Source of the DNA: Mycocentrospora acerina
Lineage: Eukaryota > Ascomycota > Dothideomycetes > Pleosporales
NCBI GenBank assembly: GCA_022701365.1
Contig: JAKUHH010000395.1
Location: 186,001 to 250,000, forward strand
Length of the DNA: 64,000 bases
Direction of reading: 5' to 3'
Shown piece by piece: positions 24,075 through 33,718 of this stretch. Below the pieces are notes generated by a model. The model saw nothing but the letters and a program-made list of their open reading frames with translations. It made no database searches and was not told the origin of the DNA. The stretch's first letter is position 1; every line of letters begins with the position of its first letter. A program made the translations under genes and the position numbers.

Positions 24075-25514
24075 TCAAGGCTCACACAGAGCGCTAACTG
24101 TCATATCATAAGCTTTCCTCAAAGTCGACGCAGTCGTCGCCAATTCCTCATCGGACACAGTGTACGGAGGCGCAAGAAGTACGTGATCCCCTATCCAGCC
24201 ATCTACAGTTCCACTTCCAGGATACACGGCTACACCCATTTTGAACGCAGCGAGTTGCACCTTGAGTCCAAAAGCTATGCTTGTAGGAAAGGGTATTTTT
24301 GCTGATTTGTCCTCAACAAATTCCACGCCCCAAAGCAACCCACGTCCACGAATATCTCCAACATGCTTACATCCAGTGAATACCTCCCGAAGTAGCTGCT
24401 CTAGCTTTCTACCCTGTACTGCACATCTAGCTACCAGTTGGTCTCGCTTCATAATGTTCTGTACTGCTAAAGCTGTAGCGCATGAAGTCGGATGAGCCTG
24501 ATACGTTTGGCCATGGTTGAACATCGATGAACCCTCCCTCAAAGTTTGTACAATATTGCGATTTATTAGCATGCCTGCGATCGGTGCATACCCGCCTCCG
24601 AGCCCTTTACCAATTGTCACGATGTCTGGCTCGATATCTTCTTGTTCAAAAGCGAAGTAGGTACCGGTACGACCCATTCCGCACAAAACCTCATCCAGAT
24701 GTAATAATATGTTGTATTTATCACATAGAGAGCGAACAGAGGGCCAATATCCCTTGGGTGGGGGCATGGCACCTATAGTTGCGCCGCCGACAGTCTCACC
24801 ACTAAAAGGCAAGCGTCAGTATATGCATCGCGATGTATCAAGAAGCCATTGAACTTACATGAATGAGATAACATTTTGAGGTCCAAGTCGCAGGAAAACG
24901 TCCTCGATTTCTTTCACTAGCCGTGCAACGAATTGATCTCCCGTTTCAGCCTCTTGACGACCATGATATTCATCCGCAGCGCTGACAAACGCAACCCCAG
25001 GAAGCAGGATGTCTTCATAGGGAATCTTTCGTCCAAGAGCAGAAGATACTGACATGGCGCCAATGGTATTCCCGTGATATGCTTGCTTCCTTGCGACATA
25101 GAACTTGCGTTGTTTTTCTCCCTTTTCGAACCAATACTGACGAGCACATTTCATGGCAGTGTCGTTGGCTTCACTTCCACTGCTGACAAAGAATGCCTTC
25201 GTTAAGTCATGTTTGTAGCCATTTGCCGGTTCATCCTCGAAACGTCCCAAGACAAACTTGGCCAGGTTTTCTGCTGAGTTAGTTGTATACGAAGCAGTGT
25301 GCACATAACTGGCTTTGCTCATCTGTGTAGCAGTAGCTTGTACAACTTCCTCGTTACCATGACCAATGACGGCTACTGCAGCGCCACCACAGGCGTCAAG
25401 AATGCGAGATCCATCATCCAGGTAGAGATAGCTCTTGGAAGCTGAGACAACTTTGTATGGTTGATCGACTAAGGAACGATGGAGAAGCGACGAATCAGTA
25501 TCTTGAAGAGCCAT
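24075..25514 (-). CDS. Class-III PLP aminotransferase
   Basis: Omega-type (class III) aminotransferase, 460 aa in two exons (25514-24859 and 24801-24075) with a GTAAGT..TTTTAG intron. Seen in order: YLYLDDGSRILDACGGAAVAVIGHG, FFVSSGSEANDTAMKCARQYW, YHGNTIGAMSVS, FIGETVGGATIGAMPPPKGYW, the cofactor-binding Asp255 in HLDEVLCGMGRTG, and the Schiff-base lysine K284 in TIGKGLGGGYAPIAG. HGQTYQAHPTSCATAL and GRGLLWGVEF complete the fold. The family moves amino groups from omega-amino acids or amines to a keto acid; the actual substrate cannot be read from sequence. Complete and undamaged. It is tail-to-tail with the Zn2Cys6 gene. Confidence 0.93.
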
Positions 25515-26053
25515 CTGGAAAGTGAATTTGAAGATTTGTGATGTCTTAATTGAGTGCTTGTATTTGATTTCGATGGATCTGGTTGAAAATGAGAAATACG
25601 TCCTTCGTTAGCTTTATAGGTACTTGGGGACGGAATAGGACATCGCATTTGCCGCCCCGATCCTACCGTCGGGTATGGATGGATCGCATTTGGCACTTCG
25701 CATTTGATATTTCGCATTTGAAACTCCGCATTTGACATCTCGGGTTTGCTTTGCACTCAACGCATCTCCCCATCATCAGACCCACACAGGCTTTTCGCTT
25801 TCCAAAACATGCTCAAGCAGTCTATCGTGACGAGTGCTCGGTTTTCAATGCAGACTCTCGCATCTCTTTGTTTTGCGCAGTTTGTGCTTTCCTGGCCATT
25901 ATATTGCAAACGACGGTCGCATTCCACAGCCTACCGAAGATTTGGGAAACGGTGTAAAAAAAACTGACACTCATTGCAATAGGGAACCAATCGAGGCTAC
26001 GAAAATAGCAAAAAAGATGTTCGAGTTGTCCTGGCAAGCCAGGCGCGTGGTTT
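25515..26053. repeat. Intergenic with short CGCATTTGA repeats
   Basis: Upstream of the aminotransferase. Around 25685-25745 the motif GCATTTGA (variants GCATTTGGC, GCATTTGAC) recurs about every 15 bp, roughly five times. No gene is supported. Confidence 0.5.
26010..26015 (-). terminator. Candidate Pol III terminator of tRNA-Phe
   Basis: Run of six T on the minus strand, about 40 nt beyond the tRNA-Phe 3' end. This is the first oligo-T long enough to stop RNA polymerase III. Confidence 0.6.
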
Positions 26054-26073
26054 TGTCCCTTCAGCGGATCGAA

Positions 26074-26123
26074 CTAACTGATGTTAGATGTGCGTCGGTC
26101 GCAATTTGATTGGATGTACTAAC
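26074..26123 (-). other. 50-nt spliceosomal-like intron in the tRNA-Phe T-arm
   Basis: The insertion begins GTTAGT, contains CATCTAACAT as a branch-site-like element, and ends CAGTTAG. Exact removal restores the T-stem/T-loop CAGCG-TTCGATC-CGCTG. Its length and ends match the protein-coding introns of this window; the DUF3176 intron is 53 nt and also starts GTTAGT. It is not at the 37/38 site used by tRNA endonuclease. That it is spliced is inference. Confidence 0.6.
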
Positions 26124-26139
26124 CGCTGTACCTCCAGAT

Positions 26140-26153
26140 TTAGTGACTGATGA
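26140..26153 (-). other. Canonical 14-nt tRNA intron (37/38)
   Basis: The intron TCATCAGTCACTAA follows G37. Its TCAG can pair with CTGA of the anticodon loop, as expected for a nuclear pre-tRNA intron. Confidence 0.75.
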
Positions 26154-26190
26154 CTTCAGTCTGGCGCTCTCCCAATTGAGCTAAAGAGAC

Positions 26191-27243
26191 TGGATGAGCT
26201 GAGCTCGTTGATGTAGGCTTATAGAAACTCAATGTCTATAATTGAATTTAAAAATCACTCTGCTCATCGTTTCTTTGCAAAACGTTTATAAAGAGATTCC
26301 CGTCGAGACCATGCCCCGCCATTGAAGTCCGGAAGACCCGCAAGTCGACCTTCTTGATTGGTGTTACCTACCAGAGCAAAAGTCGAAACGAGTCATGTAC
26401 ACCGTTATTCCTCTTCAAGGTATTGATTCGTTGTTTCTTTCACGGTGATGCACAATGAAACTCAAGCGCGTACGTGAAATCATCTTCTGCGAATACACCT
26501 GGTCGATTACTCAGATTGATCGAATAGCATCAATCAATAGCAGAGTTCAAATTCGGGTTAGCCTTCAACAACACCATAGTGGTTCCGAACGAGCTCTAGC
26601 TTATAATCTGGATGTTTGGTGCGTGTAGTGTTAATACTATAGCTATTGGCTGTAACGTGTTCTCTTTGGAGGCTACTAGTAGGAAGCTGGTCACAGAGTT
26701 TTGAGTTCATAGGCAAAGGTCAGGCTAGGTTAGAGAGTAAGACTTGACTCAAGTAGTAGGCAAGTGGGTAATCATCCACTGGGGTAGACGTTGGTAGTAG
26801 CACTGTGATAGCCAATGGATTCGGTGTCAAAGCAACGGACGCTCAAATCAATCGCTGATAGAGAAACCATGATGAAAGCACCGTGTGCTGGGTCAAACGT
26901 CTTCGGTGCATGTCGACTTCGAAACCAGAGGCCCAACGTTTGAAGAAATTTACGGGCAAACAAAGTCTTTGAATCCAAACAAATGATGTAATTTTTCGGA
27001 AATTTCAGTCCAAATGCCCTATGCAACAATCAATCGGTAGGAGCAAGCACACTACTCGACAACCTCTGCATTCACACTTTTAACTCCCTCTGCGCCTACA
27101 CCACATCATATACGGCTACACCGCAGTCGCACATATCTTCTCCGCAAATTCCTCGCCCCTCTATTGGTATCTCATGCAAATCGTAAACGCCGCCGTGTCG
27201 CTATCAGAAGATGGTGCACTGGGGTGCTAGAGCAACTTCAACC
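26191..27243. other. Intergenic
   Basis: No gene, RNA or repeat is supported between the tRNA-Phe and the small zinc-binding protein gene. Confidence 0.4.
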
Positions 27244-27581
27244 TTACTTCTGAACACCCTCATCGGCGTTGAAGCAGTCCTCGAAGTTCTTGCTGTGCTT
27301 GTTCGACGCATGCTCGGTAAGCAGCTTGCGGTTCGTTGTGCCTTGGAAAGTCTGGAAGCATGTCTTGCACTTGATGGTCTGGGCAGCGGTGTTCTGCTCA
27401 TACCATTAGTATTATTCCCTGTCTCTCCTAAGACGAATAAACACGTACGGCCTTCAACTGGCTCTTAGCCTCCTTAGGACCACTGCCGTCCTTGCGGTCA
27501 CGCTTCTGCTGTGCTCTGTGCGCTGGTTAGTAACGGCCCCGCATACTTGACTTGTGTACCGTACTTGGCTCCGTTACCCAT
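27244..27581 (-). CDS. Small 4F5/At2g23090-like zinc-binding protein
   Basis: A 77-aa protein split over three tiny exons (27581-27565, 27515-27449, 27393-27244). The assembled N-terminus MGNGAKAQQKRDRKDG matches the disordered basic start of the 4F5-related family. The second half holds a single C2H2-like finger, TIKCKTCFQTFQGTTNRKLLTEHASNKHSKNFEDCF, with Cys-x2-Cys and His-x4-His ligands. Proteins of this family are small, conserved across eukaryotes and of unclear function. The first intron uses donor GTACGG and acceptor GCACAG, chosen because it yields the conserved AKAQQKRDRK join. Exon 3 ends in TAA at 27246-27244. Confidence 0.85.
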
Positions 27582-28082
27582 TTTGGCTAGATACTATTGT
27601 CAGTTGCTTGATTGTGAGTGTGTGGATATATGTGTGAAGTTTCTTGACTGTGAGGCGTGGCAGACCGGTGTGGAGAGATATTTTGCGGCGGAGGGGTCTG
27701 GCCTTGCAGAAACCCGCCGATCGTTCCTAACGCTAGACAGCGAACAGTTAGGCACCCGCGCGACGACATGTGATTTTGCGTCTGCTTACTCTTGTCGGAC
27801 TTCATGATTGTGTTTCCGTGACATCTATCAATCATTCATGACGTGTTCGTGTCACGGATAATTGTTGCCACTAGTATGTGTGAACCGTGAGACAGACTTC
27901 AGAGGTTGTAGGCAGGCGCGAGTGACTAACGCGCAAACAAATCTTGTGCCATGAACGTGTACTCGCTTTCGAGGCTACTTCATTACCACACAGTTTGCTC
28001 GCAAACATTTCCCAATAATTTATTAATTCTTAGTGTTCTACTCGCTTTCCTATGACTCTCTGATGACTTTCTTCGCTGTATC
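27582..28082. other. Divergent intergenic region
   Basis: Promoter space between the small zinc-binding protein gene (minus) and the CDF transporter (plus). A short ATG-led segment on the minus strand at about 27835-27790 is probably leader sequence. No further gene seen. Confidence 0.4.
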
Positions 28083-29294
28083 ATGGCGCATCATCATTTC
28101 CAGATTTCTCGAAAGACACGCCTGAGGGCTGTGATTGTCATATCGTTCTGTTTCTTCCTAGCTGAAATATCTGGTCTGTCTTGAGTCCCCTCTCTCTACA
28201 TTTTGTTAGAACTGATACAGGGTGTAGTTGGCTTCTATGCCCGCTCCCTAGCTTTAGTAGCAGATGCCTTCCACTATGTACATGCTTCTCGTCCCAAGGC
28301 TGTATCAATCTAATCAATGCAGCTGAATGATCTGATCGGCTTCATCATAGCCCTAGCAGCGGTACAGGTGACAGAACGCAAAAAATTCCCACTCTATCTG
28401 TCTTTTGGATGGGCAAGAGCTCAGCTCCTCGGCGCATTTTTCAACGGCGCCTTCCTCCTCGCCCTAGGCCTGAGCATCTTCCTACAATCAATTGAGCGTT
28501 TTATCTCCCTCGAGGATGTCAAGAATCCCAAGCTCATGCTTGTATTGGGTTGTATCGGTCTGTTCTTGAATCTCATCAGTGCCTTGTTCCTCCACGAGCA
28601 TGATCATGATCATGATCGTAATCACAGTCATAGTCATACACCTGTCATAGTGGACGATCCAGAGATATGCCTCACTCCCACTCACGCGTCTCATATGCAC
28701 TTACTTGCAACACCTACCAAGCACGGTATGGATTTTGGCATCATGGGCGTCTTGATCCATGTTCTCGGCGACGCGATCAACAATATTGGCGTCATCATCG
28801 CTGCTGTTATCATCTGGCTCGTCAAATCGCCGGTACGCTCCTATGCAGACCCAGCAGTGAGCTTGTGGATTTCTATTATGACCCTTATAACAGCTTTCCC
28901 TTTGACTAAGCGTAGTGGCAAGATCCTCCTACAGTCAGCACCATTGGGCGTCAAAATCGAAGATATCAAACATGATCTGGAGGCCATTCCGGGTGTTCAG
29001 AGTGTCCACGAGCTTCACGTGTGGCGTTTGAACCAGAAAAAATCAATTGCGAGCGCGCATGTAGTTGTCAAAGATCCAGATCTCAGGAAGTTTATCGCGC
29101 AGGCAAGGACTTTCTCACAATGCTTGCACGCATATGGTATTCACTCTGCCACTTTACAACCCGAACTCACCTCGGCATCACAGGAACTGACTGAACGAGA
29201 CTCTGATACTATGGTGGGATCAACATCAACGGGTATGGAGAAGTGTGCACTCTCATGCAAGATTGAGTGCGAAGGACTGAGGTGCTGCAATTGA
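28083..29294 (+). CDS. CDF zinc transporter (Zrc1/Cot1 type)
   Basis: Cation-diffusion-facilitator transporter of 370 aa, likely exporting Zn2+ into the vacuole or an organelle in exchange for protons. Three exons: 28083-28173, 28228-28277 and 28323-29294. The intron-1 acceptor at 28227 was chosen because it restores FFLAEISVGFYARSLALVADAFHYLND. The transport-site histidine/aspartate pairs are seen in TM2 (HYLND) and TM5 (HVLGDAINNIGV). The cytosolic loop between TM4 and TM5 is His/Asp-rich (HEHDHDHDRNHSHSHT), the usual zinc-sensing loop. The C-terminal domain contains GVQSVHELHVWRLNQKKSIASAHV. The N-terminal MAHHHF adds three more histidines. The tail has a Cys cluster (CALSCKIECEGLRCCN). 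Confidence 0.92.
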
Positions 29295-29401
29295 TATGTG
29301 TAGTACTACCAAGACTGGCCTAAGGTAGATGTATATATCAGGTCGACGGACAAAAGTTAATCCTGAAGCTAGTAGAATTACTTCTGCACCAGAACCATCT
29401 C

Positions 29402-30513
29402 TTACAACTTGGCCGCTGCGTCGAGCACTCTAGGGTGTGACACACTGCCGGGCTTTAGCTTACTCCAGTCGCTTTCATATTTCTCCTCAACATCCGGATA
29501 CGGTCCCAATGGCGTGATAGCCAAAGGGTTAATATCAGCATGACTTTTCGTGTACTGCACTAGCTGTTACTTATATTTCTGCCTCAACTGGAAGGAGTAC
29601 CTACGTTTTCCTTGATATGTGTAAAATCTGTACTTTCCCTGAAACCCTCGACATTCCAGTACAAATTCTTGAACCAATTGTTGAGAACAGGGTAGTCGTG
29701 GCGAATCGTTCCCAGATTTGTCTTGAAATGCTGTACGTATACGGCATCGAACCTGACTATGGTCGGGTATGCCAGGATATCCAGTTCCGTGATTTCATTG
29801 CCCAGAATATATGGACCGCCATTCTTGTGGACAAAGGCTTCGAGTTTATTCAGAGCAGCAAATAGCGGAACAACATTCTTCTCGTAGGCTTCCTGTGTTT
29901 GTGCAAAACCTGCTTTGTACACACCAGAGCAGATGAGTGATTGGAGCCACGGGCTCACTTCGTCGATTTGTGCTCTTAGGCTTGAGGGGTAGACGTCTAT
30001 CTCTCTGATCTTGTCCTCTTCGATCAGAGAATTGAATGCAGCTGGCAACCACCTCAACAACTCTGCACTTTCATTGTTCACGATGCGGTTTGTCTTTTTG
30101 TCCCACAACAATGGTACACTGTACTTCCCCTTGTACGCTGGATCGTCTCGGAAGTACAACTGGTGTATGAATCGGCTGTTGAATAGATGGTCCGGGGTTG
30201 CGCCAGGATAGGTTTCGTCAAAGCGCCAGCCTGGTTCACCTTTGGGATAGGGTTTCACAATAGAAAGAGGTAAGACATGCTGTAGGTGTTTGATATGTCG
30301 GATGAGGTTTACGCGATGGGCGAAAGGGCAGAAGAGACCTATAGGATGTTAGGAGAAGTACGGCATGAAGTAGACGAAGGAATTGGAATCAAAGTAATTC
30401 GCACCAATGTAAAGATGGTACCGGTCTTTCTCGGGTGGAAACTCTCCTCCTTCTTCGATCACACCATGCCAACCATCATCGGTGCCGTACTTGTGAATAT
30501 CTTTCGCCGACAT
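29402..30513 (-). CDS. Ecm4-type glutathione S-transferase (omega-like)
   Basis: Glutathionyl-hydroquinone reductase/omega-GST of the Ecm4 family; it reduces glutathionylated quinones with a catalytic cysteine. Three exons (30513-30405, 30338-29605, 29554-29402) give 331 aa. Exon 1 carries YGTDDGWHGVIEEGGEFPPEKDRYHLYIG, and splicing joins it to LFCPFAHRVNLIRHIK, whose CPFAHR contains the nucleophile. Later marks are VPLLWDKKTNRIVNNESAELLRWL, PYILGNEITELDILAYPTIVRFD and the conserved tail YTKSHADINPLAITPLGPYPDVEE. An in-frame ATG at 30564 would add 17 hydrophobic residues; 30513 is preferred as matching the family start. The last intron ends GTGCAG. Confidence 0.9.
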
Positions 30514-30862
30514 TGGAATGTATGTTTGTTTTAGAAGTATATTTACGACTGAGAGGAAGATCAAAAGCTTGAGAGGAACGATAGAATTATTGAAAATTAA
30601 AATGCTAGAAATCTGACACTCTTATGAGCTGGGCGATGGCGCAACAGGTGGGGGTGATGGGGTAAGCGGAACCGAGGGCGGTATTTGACGGAGCTATTTG
30701 TATCGCTATTGGAGGAACGTCCTCGACCACTCCTTCCTTTACAGTCTCAGCCTTGATGTTCTTCCCATAATCTCAGCCTTATTGTAGTCAGTTAGCACTC
30801 AATATGTGCGAAGCTTCTCCCTCATCATACCCCATCGCTTGCACAACCATCTTCTATCCACA
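30514..30862. other. Divergent intergenic region
   Basis: Promoter region shared by the GST gene and the HET gene. Nothing else identified. Confidence 0.4.
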
Positions 30863-32473
30863 ATGAAATCTGGAGAGAGAGAGAGCCCATCGCCTCGAAA
30901 CGGCACTCCCCCAACCGACAACTTCTATTCACCTGTAAACTTTGAGTTCTACGCCAAACAGCCCTATCAGCCCCTCGACAGCTCCAAACGTGAAATTCGT
31001 CTCCTCAAAGTTCTCAGAGACCCACAGTCGGGTGCCTTGCGGTTCAATCTCTTACCAGCCGTGGCTTTGGAACATGCAAAGGACACTTACACAGCAATAT
31101 CGTACTGCGCTGGTGATCCAAAGAAGACACGGTCCCTAGATGTAGATGGGATTGCATTCAACGCATTTGCCAATCTTGCGCAGGCAATTGAGGAGACCTG
31201 TCATTACCGCCTGGAGGCACATAATGATGGCGAGCCTCTTCTTTGGACCGATCAAATCTGCATCAATCAAAGTAATCCAAATGAAAGATCACACCAAGTC
31301 GGGTTCATGTATGAAATTTACTTCTATGCCCGCGAGGCAGCCGTCTGCCTGTCCACGAAGTATGTCGATGGCCAGGCTATGGAAACGATTCGGCAGATAG
31401 CTTCCGAGTTTATTCGGTTTGACGATCAATGTGAATGGGACAAAGACTCTGTCTTGGAGTCTATATCTTACGAGGAAGCCCGGTTCTTACACAATATGAT
31501 TTACACGGACAACGCTTCTGTTAGAAGAGTATATGAGATGATTACACAACCTTGGTGGACAAGAGCTTGGGTCGTTCAGGAGTATGCGGCTGCGAAAGAT
31601 GTTTATTTTATCTACGGATATCGGTTCGTGTGGTGGAAGACGATGTCGGTAGTGTTCAACTTACTTATTAGACGTACCGTTTCCTGGTTCACTAGGTTGG
31701 ATTTGCTGGGCATTCATCAATCGGAAGCGGCTGAATTCCAAGTTGCATGTTCAATACACACTGCTGAATTCATTCTGAACTACAAGCTCCTCCCCAGGAG
31801 ACATCTTCGCGAGCTACTTCGACACTCGGGACACTGTGGAGCCAGCGATAAACGAGATCACGTCTACGCCTTCCTTGGTCTTGTATATGACGCGCACGGC
31901 ATAAAACCTGATTATCGCCTCAGTAACAGTGTCCAGGCTGTGTTTACGGAAACGGTGCGACGGATGATGGTTACTGACGGAGACCTTGGCATGTTGTCAA
32001 ACGCAGTGAGAGCTCGCGGCGACCTGTCACCGACACTCCCCTCATGGGTACCAGACTTCACAGCCAAGGATCCTCAGTATCCCTTTCCCTCTTACAAGAT
32101 CGAGATCTTGTGGAATGACAAAATGAAGTTTGACTTTTCGGATGGAGGAGCGACCCTAAGTGCGAGCGGTATCTACGTGGATACGCTCACTCAAAACACA
32201 TTCGATGGAATCGGTCGACTGGCATTCGTCACTGATAACAAACTTGGTGTTCTATGCGCAGATGCTGGGGCTATTAATGATCAAGTCTGGATTTTATTTG
32301 GATCAGAGGTCCCTCTTCTGCTGCGTTATTGTGAGGGCTATTTTACACTCATTTCCCGGGCATCATTAAGACCTAGAGGGTCGCCGTTTGAAAACAACCA
32401 AGGTGTTGTTGTAAAACACTCTTTGGCCAGTGTGCAGAGCCACGCGTCGTGGCAAAGGATCAAGATACGTTGA
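30863..32473 (+). CDS. HET-domain protein
   Basis: Heterokaryon-incompatibility (HET) domain protein, a fungal allorecognition or cell-death signalling family. Intronless, 536 aa from the ATG at 30863 (MKSGERESPSPRNG); the frame is open upstream but without ATG. The HET domain is at about residues 60-215: EIRLLKVLRDPQSG, YTAISYCAGDP, then LLWTDQICINQSNPNERSHQVGFMYEIYFYAREAAVCL, ending with QPWWTRAWVVQEYAAAKDV. C-terminal to it are GASDKRDHVYAFLGLVYDAHGIKPDY and a beta-rich end. The typical YVHGIMDGE-like C-terminal motif is not seen, so the tail may be shortened. No partner domain (STAND, ankyrin) is present. Confidence 0.9.
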   Translation: MKSGERESPSPRNGTPPTDNFYSPVNFEFYAKQPYQPLDSSKREIRLLKVLRDPQSGALRFNLLPAVALEHAKDTYTAISYCAGDPKKTRSLDVDGIAFNAFANLAQAIEETCHYRLEAHNDGEPLLWTDQICINQSNPNERSHQVGFMYEIYFYAREAAVCLSTKYVDGQAMETIRQIASEFIRFDDQCEWDKDSVLESISYEEARFLHNMIYTDNASVRRVYEMITQPWWTRAWVVQEYAAAKDVYFIYGYRFVWWKTMSVVFNLLIRRTVSWFTRLDLLGIHQSEAAEFQVACSIHTAEFILNYKLLPRRHLRELLRHSGHCGASDKRDHVYAFLGLVYDAHGIKPDYRLSNSVQAVFTETVRRMMVTDGDLGMLSNAVRARGDLSPTLPSWVPDFTAKDPQYPFPSYKIEILWNDKMKFDFSDGGATLSASGIYVDTLTQNTFDGIGRLAFVTDNKLGVLCADAGAINDQVWILFGSEVPLLLRYCEGYFTLISRASLRPRGSPFENNQGVVVKHSLASVQSHASWQRIKIR

Positions 32474-32704
32474 TTGTCGCCGTTTCAATGCGGCAGTTCT
32501 CGCAATCCGCGTAAACCATCACATGCTTTTGTGTCGGTTGGAGCAGTAGTTGTGAGTCTTGTTCAGCATCTCGAACTGCGAGAGAAATTTGCTGTCATCA
32601 TCGATACGTTCTTTGGATACCTCGTCAGATGCTCAATTCCATGTAGGTTCACAGCCAGAATGCACAGTTCGAATTCATATCATACACTTTCTTCTCCTAC
32701 TTCT

Positions 32705-33414
32705 CTACAAGAATCTTGCTGGCGAGCTCTTCTTCAAGACCAATGGATGCCTGTGTACACTGGGCATCAGGCCCAGACCAATTGCTCTCCGTATGGCCTT
32801 TGCAATCTTCCTCTGGTTCTTTGGCCTGAGGCCCGTGTCCTTTGAGTGCTTTATGCGCCCCATTTCGGTCATGTACTCGGACATCATGGTGTAGTTCTGC
32901 TGCTGTTAGTGGTGTGGGCCTGGTAGTCAACAAATAGTGCTGTCCACGCACCTTGTACTCATTTATTGGGTTGATGCCCAAGACGTCAAAGGCGTCGCTC
33001 TGGGGCTTCTTGCGGCCGTACTTCCAGCGCTTCATCTCCACGCCTGACAGATCCGAGGGGGCATACACATCGCCGGGCTGCCACTTGCGGAAGATCTGGC
33101 GCTGGAACTGGCTGCGGCGCTCCGAGTCGGCCATCTCACGCGTCTGGGTGGGGCGGTTGAGGCCAGCTTCGCGGGCGAGGCGTGTGACGAGTGACGAGCC
33201 ACCGGGCTGCTGCTGGGCGGCGACGGGGCTTCGTGCGGCGGTGCTGTCGCCGAGGATGGAGAGGAGGGCGTCATCTGGGGAATATGGTTCAGTATATGAC
33301 TTGGTGGAGCGGCAATGGAGGCGCACCTTGCTTCTGCGGCCCCGAGGAAAAGCAGCGCAAACACGTCCGGCTGAGGGGGGCGGGCGCCCGGAGCGAGAAG
33401 CGTGAGAGGAACAT
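32705..33414 (-). CDS. Mitochondrial small-ribosomal-subunit protein bS18m (Rsm18)
   Basis: Component of the mitochondrial 37S ribosomal subunit. Three exons: 33414-33327, 33274-32952, and 32896 (or 32899/32902) to 32705, about 200 aa. Exon 1 encodes a mitochondrial presequence (MFLSRFSLRAPAPLSRTCLRCFSSG). Exon 2 contains FRKWQPGDVYAPSDLSGVEMKRWK and DVLGINPINEYK. Exon 3 carries the S18 core MMSEYMTEMGRIKHSKDTGLRPKNQRKIAKAIRRAIGLGLMPSVHRHP. The last acceptor is a triple NAG (CAGCAGCAG), so splice variants can differ by one or two Gln without frame change. It is divergent from a PPR gene with 304 bp between start codons; both products act in mitochondrial gene expression. Confidence 0.9.
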
Positions 33415-33718
33415 GGTCGGCCGTGGATTGTGCTGCTGCCGTCGCCGCGGGACTTTTGGACATGGCCGTTGGACTGCTGCACTGCAAATGCTAGCGGGGC
33501 TTGGCGCGATGATTTCACCTCGACTATGCAAGAGCTCTCCCCTCCCTCTCCGCCGCCGCCGCCCGCACGCACTTCCGTCTCGTGTTCCTTCCTGTACTAT
33601 AGCTCCTGCATCGCCGCCCGCCCCATGGACGCTCTTGCCGCCTAGCACATTCCTCTCCGCGCGCGCCAATTGCTCTTGTCCCACCTCCGCCGCCCGCCCG
33701 CCGCCCGCCGCCGCCGCC
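33415..33718. promoter_or_regulatory. Bidirectional promoter between bS18m and PPR genes
   Basis: A 304-bp GC- and pyrimidine-rich interval (CCGCC repeats near 33700) separates two divergent start codons of mitochondrial proteins. It is too short for two independent large promoters, so shared regulation is likely but inferred. Open frames crossing it are by-products of its composition. Confidence 0.55.

Larger units (their letters stand above)
26054..26190 (-). tRNA. tRNA-Phe (GAA) with two intervening sequences
   Basis: Read on the minus strand, the parts make a complete cloverleaf. Acceptor GTCTCTT (26190-26184) pairs with AAGGGAC (26061-26055) allowing one G-T pair. The D-arm is GCTC/GAGC. 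The anticodon stem is CCAGA (26164-26160) and TCTGG (26138-26134), with loop CT-GAA-G-A. The variable loop is AGGTA. The T-stem CAGCG (26128-26124) pairs with CGCTG (26066-26062) around TTCGATC. The discriminator is A at 26054. Two insertions interrupt it: 14 nt after position 37, the normal place for a nuclear tRNA intron; and 50 nt between the 5' T-stem and the T-loop. Anticodon GAA and the GAGAGCGCCAGACTGAAG region identify Phe. The B-box core remains contiguous downstream of the second insertion. Confidence 0.85.

Noticed and set aside
25469..25756. Minus-strand ORF over the GCATTTGA repeats
   Set aside because: It overlaps the aminotransferase start in another frame and consists of repeat sequence.
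33191..33718. N-terminal extension of the PPR protein over the promoter
   Set aside because: The open frame comes from GC-rich composition; the ATG at 33719 begins a typical mitochondrial presequence, and the extension overlaps bS18m coding sequence on the other strand.
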